Part shown: in pieces, positions 60,304 to 64,000 of the stretch
Position numbering within the stretch: position 1 is the first letter of the stretch
Layout: every line of letters starts with the position of its first letter
Assembly (NCBI GenBank): GCA_018365455.1
Contig: JAGZJZ010000008.1
Span: 62,001-126,000, forward strand
Length of the DNA stretch: 64,000 nt
Origin: Clostridiales bacterium
GTDB lineage: Bacteria > Bacillota > Clostridia > Lachnospirales > Lachnospiraceae
Reading direction: 5' to 3'
Translations under genes and position numbers: made by a program
Notes under the pieces: model-generated
Seen by the model: only the letters and a program-made list of their open reading frames with translations
What the model was told of the DNA's origin: nothing
Database searches by the model: none

Positions 60304-60405
60304 AACCGGAAAGCAATCGGAATAGGAAAGCAATCGAAATCGGATAGCAACCGAAATCGGAAAGCATTTGGAATCGGAAAGCATTCGAAATCGGAAAGCA
60401 TTCGA
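60304..60405. repeat. Six tandem 17-base repeats
   Basis: Six contiguous 17-base units of the form AATCGGAAAGCATTCGA (60304-60320, 60321-60337, 60338-60354, 60355-60371, 60372-60388, 60389-60405). The last two are identical and the earlier ones differ at one to four positions. The array begins four bases after the SorC stop codon. Confidence 0.9.
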
Positions 60406-60420
60406 AATAGAATCATATAA

Positions 60421-60466
60421 AAAAGAGTATAAAACCGGATGAACAACAACGGTTTTATACTCTTTT
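60421..60466. terminator. Bidirectional terminator between SorC and DnaK-like genes
   Basis: AAAAGAGTATAAAACCG (60421-60437) and CGGTTTTATACTCTTTT (60450-60466) form a perfect 17-bp stem with A- and T-rich ends, between convergent genes. Confidence 0.85.
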
Positions 60467-60513
60467 CGATTTTAATTGGAAATTAAAATAGTCCGTGGTG
60501 CAGTGATTCAGCT

Positions 60514-62253
60514 TTAAACCATATCAATTGAGCGCTGCAGTGCATCTGCAGATGCTTTAATCTCATCGGCTTCCACATCAGTGATGGTTTCCGGTTTTGC
60601 TTTTTTCAAGAGTTTCCTCAGATTGGCTATATCATTTTTCAGGAAATTTTTCTGTTCTTTTGTTAATTCCTTTTTCCGCTCAGATAATAGCTGCTCCGCT
60701 TTAATGATCATGCCCTGAGCATCGTTAATGGTATCCAGAGAGCCCTTGCGCCTGGAATCCTGCGCTTCATACTGCTGTGCATCCTGGATTGCTTTTTCAA
60801 TATCTGCTTCTGACAGGTTGGAAGCGGCCGTAATGGTAATATCCTGGGCTTTACCGGTTCCCAGGTCTTTTGCTGAGACATGTACAATTCCGTTGGTATC
60901 GATATCAAAGGTAACTTCAATCTGGGGACCGCCAGCCATGGCACGCTTGATTCCGCTTAAGCGGAATTTTCCCAGGCTTTTGTTATCTCTGGCAAACTGG
61001 CGTTCTCCCTGCAGAACATGAATATCAACGGAAGTCTGGAAGTTTCCGGCAGTGGTAAATATTTTGGATTCCCTTCTGGGGATTGTGGAATTTTTGGGAA
61101 TCAAAACGTTACATACGCCGCCCACAGTTTCAATGGAGAGGGACAGAGGAGTGACATCCAGCAGCAGGATTTCATTCAGGCCTGCATCTCCAGCCAGCTT
61201 TCCGCCCTGGATGGAAGCGCCAAGTGCCACACATTCGTCGGGGTTCAAGTTCTTGCTCAGGTCATGGCGTGTCAGCATTTTTACTTTTTCCTGTACTGCC
61301 GGAATACGGGTGGAACCACCTACCAGAAGTACTTTGCCAAGCTCTGAGGTGGAAATACCTGCATCATTTAAAGCGGTCTGGACAGGAAGGGCGGTGCGTT
61401 CCACCAGGTCGCTTGTGAGTTCATCAAATTTTGCCCGGGTCAGGTTCATATCCAGATGCACCGGACCGGAACGGGTGGTACTGATAAAGGGAAGATTAAT
61501 GTTTACGGTAGTAGCGGCGGATAATTCTCTTTTGGCTTTCTCCGCCTCTTCCCGGATACGGTTCATTGCAACACTGTCTTTGGTGAGATTGATGCCTTCC
61601 TGCTTTTTGAATTCATTCACCAGGTAATCGCAGATGCGTTTATCAAAATCATCACCGCCCAGCTGATTATCACCGGCAGTTGCCATTACCTCCACAACGC
61701 CTTCCCCGATTTCAATTACAGATACGTCAAAAGTTCCACCCCCAAGATCGTAGATCAGAATTTTCTGCGGTGCGAAATTATCAAGACCGTAAGCCAGAGC
61801 AGCGGAAGTGGGCTCATTGATGATTCGCTGGACATTTAAGCCGGCGATTCTTCCGGCATCTTTTGTTGCCTGCCGCTGGGAATCACTGAAGTAAGCGGGA
61901 ACCGTAATTACGGCATCCGTAACTGCCTCTCCCAGATAACTCTCTGCATCTGTTTTTAATTTTTTCAAAATCATCGCCGAGATTTCCGGCGGTGTATATT
62001 TTTTGCCATTTATTTTAACTGTATAGTCAGAACCCATGTGTCGTTTTATGGAAAAAACAGTATTATCCGGATTGGTCACAGCCTGACGTTTAGCCGGTTC
62101 ACCGATCAGGCGGTCACCGTTTTTTGTAAAAGCCACAATAGACGGAGTTGTCCGAAATCCTTCCGCATTTGCAATTACGACAGGCTGGCCTCCTTCCATA
62201 ACAGCTACACAGCTGTTTGTTGTGCCTAAATCAATGCCAATAATTTTACCCAT
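60514..62253 (-). CDS. dnaK: Short DnaK-type Hsp70 chaperone (paralogue)
   Basis: A 579-residue Hsp70. The ATPase domain has GIDLGTTNSCVAVMEGG, the IINEPTSAALAYGLD loop, IYDLGGGTFDVSVIEIG and LLVGGSTRIPAVQEKV. A substrate-binding domain follows, with LLDVTPLSLSIET. The C-terminal lid is shortened and ends near ALQRSIDMV, with none of the Gly-rich tail or EEVD-like end of typical 610-640-residue DnaK. No grpE, dnaJ or hrcA neighbours it, which suggests a specialised second copy rather than the main chaperone. The start is ATG 62253; ATG 62259 is too near the GAGG site. Confidence 0.9.
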   Translation of the reverse strand: MGKIIGIDLGTTNSCVAVMEGGQPVVIANAEGFRTTPSIVAFTKNGDRLIGEPAKRQAVTNPDNTVFSIKRHMGSDYTVKINGKKYTPPEISAMILKKLKTDAESYLGEAVTDAVITVPAYFSDSQRQATKDAGRIAGLNVQRIINEPTSAALAYGLDNFAPQKILIYDLGGGTFDVSVIEIGEGVVEVMATAGDNQLGGDDFDKRICDYLVNEFKKQEGINLTKDSVAMNRIREEAEKAKRELSAATTVNINLPFISTTRSGPVHLDMNLTRAKFDELTSDLVERTALPVQTALNDAGISTSELGKVLLVGGSTRIPAVQEKVKMLTRHDLSKNLNPDECVALGASIQGGKLAGDAGLNEILLLDVTPLSLSIETVGGVCNVLIPKNSTIPRRESKIFTTAGNFQTSVDIHVLQGERQFARDNKSLGKFRLSGIKRAMAGGPQIEVTFDIDTNGIVHVSAKDLGTGKAQDITITAASNLSEADIEKAIQDAQQYEAQDSRRKGSLDTINDAQGMIIKAEQLLSERKKELTKEQKNFLKNDIANLRKLLKKAKPETITDVEADEIKASADALQRSIDMV

Positions 62254-62623
62254 TTTCATTTACCTCTTTCTCATCTCATCTTTTCATTCCCGCGAGCAAC
62301 GAGCCAAACGGAAACGCAGGCGCGTCCATTCGGCGACTGCCGGCGCCTGTTTTCTACAACTAGAATATTGGATAAATGTGTCACCTTTATGTATGGTTTC
62401 TAAAGAAAGTAAAAATAATTACGCCATCATTTTATGAATTGTTTATATTTATAAGTTTTTTAGAAGTTTAATGAAAGTTTAATGAAAAGTTAACCTTTAT
62501 TTGTATGGCAAAACGATTATATATATGATATAGTTCTTTGTGAATCAAAATAATTGATGACTATGGAAAAGTGTTATGTGTGATCACGTATCCATTATGG
62601 AAATGCGGAAAGGAGCAGAATAC
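62254..62623. other. Divergent intergenic region with an inverted REP-like copy
   Basis: 370 bases between the DnaK-like and ABC ATPase genes. It holds the third 43-base REP-like repeat (62287-62329). The remaining AT-rich part should carry both promoters. No CIRCE heat-shock inverted repeat (TTAGCACTC-N9-GAGTGCTAA) was seen. Confidence 0.6.
62287..62329 (-). repeat. REP-like 43-base repeat, copy 3 (inverted)
   Basis: The reverse complement matches the 43-base units at 48529 and 48726 with about four to six differences. It also shares the adjoining GGCAGTCGCC (62330-62343 on the plus strand reads as its complement). Confidence 0.75.
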
Positions 62624-63310
62624 ATGGCGTCGTTAATTCAGGTAAAGGATTTGAGTAAGATCTATAATCCGGGAGAAAATGAAGTGCGTGCTCTGGATCA
62701 TGTCAGCCTGGAAATCAACACAGGAGAGTTTGTGGCGATTATCGGACAGTCAGGTTCCGGAAAATCTACGCTGATGAATATGCTGGGATGTCTGGATGTA
62801 CCAACATCGGGAGAGTATTATTTAAATGGTGTGGACGTATCAACGATGAAAGACAACGAGCTTGCGGCAGTGCGAAACCGGGAGATTGGTTTTATCTTTC
62901 AGGGCTTTAATCTGATTGCCAATCTGACTGCGGTGGAGAATGTGGAACTTCCACTGATTTACCGGGGAGTTGACATGAGGGAAAGAAAGAAGCTGGCAAT
63001 TGAATCATTAAAGATGGTGGGGCTGGAGAAGCGAATGCATCACAAACCGACCGAAATGTCAGGCGGACAGCAGCAGAGAGTGGCAATAGCCAGGGCAATC
63101 GCAGCAAAACCACCGGTTATTCTGGCGGATGAGCCCACCGGTAACCTGGATTCTGCATCCAGTAAAGAGATACTGGGAATACTGAAAAATCTACATAAAG
63201 ATGGAAGAAGCGTCATATTGATTACACACGATAATGGAATCGCAGACCAGGCACGAAGGGTTGTGCGGATCATGGATGGGAAGATAGAGTCAGATACGAT
63301 GAATGAGTAG
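62624..63310 (+). CDS. MacB/LolD-type ABC transporter ATPase
   Basis: A 228-residue ATPase: Walker A GQSGSGKSTLMN (about 41), signature MSGGQQQRVAIARAIA, and Walker B ILADEPTGNLDS. This is the SalX/LolD class that works with MacB-like FtsX permeases. It is followed by a membrane-fusion-type adaptor that runs off the window, so a macrolide/peptide-type efflux or lipoprotein-release system is likely. The start is ATG 62624, after AAAGGAGC; the frame opens at 62576. Confidence 0.92.
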   Translation: MASLIQVKDLSKIYNPGENEVRALDHVSLEINTGEFVAIIGQSGSGKSTLMNMLGCLDVPTSGEYYLNGVDVSTMKDNELAAVRNREIGFIFQGFNLIANLTAVENVELPLIYRGVDMRERKKLAIESLKMVGLEKRMHHKPTEMSGGQQQRVAIARAIAAKPPVILADEPTGNLDSASSKEILGILKNLHKDGRSVILITHDNGIADQARRVVRIMDGKIESDTMNE

Positions 63311-63442
63311 ATCAAAAAATGATTATTCAGATCAATAAAATAATTAAGTAACTTCATACAATGAGTGAGTAAATCAATACAATAAATAAGTTTATTTATA
63401 GTGAATAGTCACGGGCAGTAAAATAAAATGGAGGAGACCATT

Positions 63443-64000
63443 ATGAAAAAGAAACATAAAAAATTACCTTTTATTATTGCAGGCGTCGTCGTTGTGGCGG
63501 GCGTCGGTTTTTTTGCCCTAAGAGGGCAGGGAACCCAGGCGGTGAATAATCAGGCTGTGGCAGTAGTTCCGGTAACCACCGGAGATGTGCAGGAATATGT
63601 GGATACCAGCGGAACCGTTGAGAGCCGGAATAAGAAGACATTTTTTTCGCCGGTGAATGCGACGGTTAAGAATCTGAATTTTCAGCGTGGAGATACGGTG
63701 AAAGCCGGAGACATGCTGATTACATTTGATTTGGAGAATTTGGAAAAAGATAATAAAAAAGCAGAATTAAACGTGTTATCCGGAAAATACGGATATCAGG
63801 ATTCTATTAATAAATCGAATAAAGCTGCGAATGATAAAGCAGATGCAGCCAGCCAGGTAAACAGTCTGCAGGCTCAGGTGGATCAGTGGAAACAGAGAGT
63901 TGCAGATTTAAACCGCGCAATTGCCCAGGCAACGAAAGATGCCCAGGATCAGGCAATCCAGAAGCAGTCAGAAGCGGTGGCACAGGCAGAGGCACAAGCC
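63443..64000 (+). CDS. MacA-like periplasmic adaptor (HlyD family), truncated by window end
   Basis: The first 186 codons of an adaptor protein with no stop before the end of the window. A basic start (MKKKHKKLP) and one membrane helix (FIIAGVVVVAGVGFFAL) anchor it. A biotinyl-lipoyl half-motif follows (GTVESRNKKTFFSPVNATVK, then RGDTVKAGDMLITFD), and then an Ala/Gln/Asp-rich coiled coil (about 105 onward). In Firmicutes such adaptors join a LolD-type ATPase and FtsX-like permease for peptide or drug export. The ribosome site is TGGAGGAG. Confidence 0.88.
   Translation, partial: MKKKHKKLPFIIAGVVVVAGVGFFALRGQGTQAVNNQAVAVVPVTTGDVQEYVDTSGTVESRNKKTFFSPVNATVKNLNFQRGDTVKAGDMLITFDLENLEKDNKKAELNVLSGKYGYQDSINKSNKAANDKADAASQVNSLQAQVDQWKQRVADLNRAIAQATKDAQDQAIQKQSEAVAQAEAQA

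Noticed and set aside
60304..60405. Possible CRISPR array
   Set aside because: The 17-base units are contiguous with no spacers and no cas genes are nearby, so it is a simple tandem repeat.
61052..61627. Plus-strand open frame (191 codons) opposite the DnaK-like gene
   Set aside because: Antisense shadow of a conserved gene, with no ribosome site.

Overview
The window reads as chromosomal DNA from a gut-type, anaerobic, spore-forming Firmicute, most likely Lachnospiraceae (Clostridia). The pointers are moderate-to-low GC with strong AGGAGG ribosome sites, a cotJABC spore-coat operon, a pyruvate:ferredoxin oxidoreductase, GH29 fucosidase, BioY, and many sugar ABC transporters with LacI, SorC and PucR regulators. 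No rRNA, tRNA, CRISPR array, prophage or insertion sequence was recognised.

Layout. 1-4.5 kb: carAB. 4.8-11 kb: zinc-dependent phospholipase C-like protein, cotJABC, a tiny lipoprotein, an ABC-F ATPase and a PAS-GGDEF diguanylate cyclase. 11.1-19.2 kb: a complete bacterial microcompartment (BMC) operon with a class II (fuculose/rhamnulose-phosphate type) aldolase, CoA-acylating aldehyde dehydrogenase, alcohol dehydrogenase, four BMC-H shell proteins, PduL, a BMC-P vertex protein, PduS and a BMC-T. No diol dehydratase is present. 19.4-20.6 kb: a YbaK-type deacylase and bioY behind a textbook promoter and BirA operator. 20.6-29.6 kb: a fucoside import and hydrolysis cluster (LacI, ABC importer, probable GH151-like hydrolase, second LacI, GH29 alpha-L-fucosidase) that could feed the aldolase. 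29.9-33.4 kb: pyruvate:ferredoxin oxidoreductase. 33.5-38.3 kb: a LytTR regulator without a kinase, a decayed secreted-protein gene, a lipoprotein and an ABC-2 exporter. 38.4-43.9 kb: PucR regulator, NCS1 permease, DUF917 protein and M20 peptidase.

44-60.3 kb: a second carbohydrate/polyol regulon. It has a divergent iron alcohol dehydrogenase, two FGGY kinases, an RbsBAC-type importer, three zinc dehydrogenases, an AllA-like cupin, a triosephosphate isomerase and a deoxyribose-phosphate aldolase that both carry BMC encapsulation-peptide-like N-termini, a lone BMC-H nearly identical to one in the main operon, and a SorC regulator. I read this as a satellite BMC module that borrows the vertex protein, and perhaps the aldehyde-processing core, of the main operon 40 kb away. 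60.5-64 kb: a short second DnaK-type chaperone and a MacAB-like ABC exporter that runs off the window.

The most notable non-coding signals are: (i) two homologous structured leaders (50315-50389 and 53144-53219) in which two hairpins, one with a compensatory change, would bring a distant Shine-Dalgarno to 7 nt from the start codon; (ii) an operator-like motif with an identical 9-nt spacer at both divergent promoters of the satellite regulon; (iii) REP/MITE-like repeats; (iv) hairpin repeats between pduL and the vertex gene; and (v) a 6 x 17-bp tandem array.
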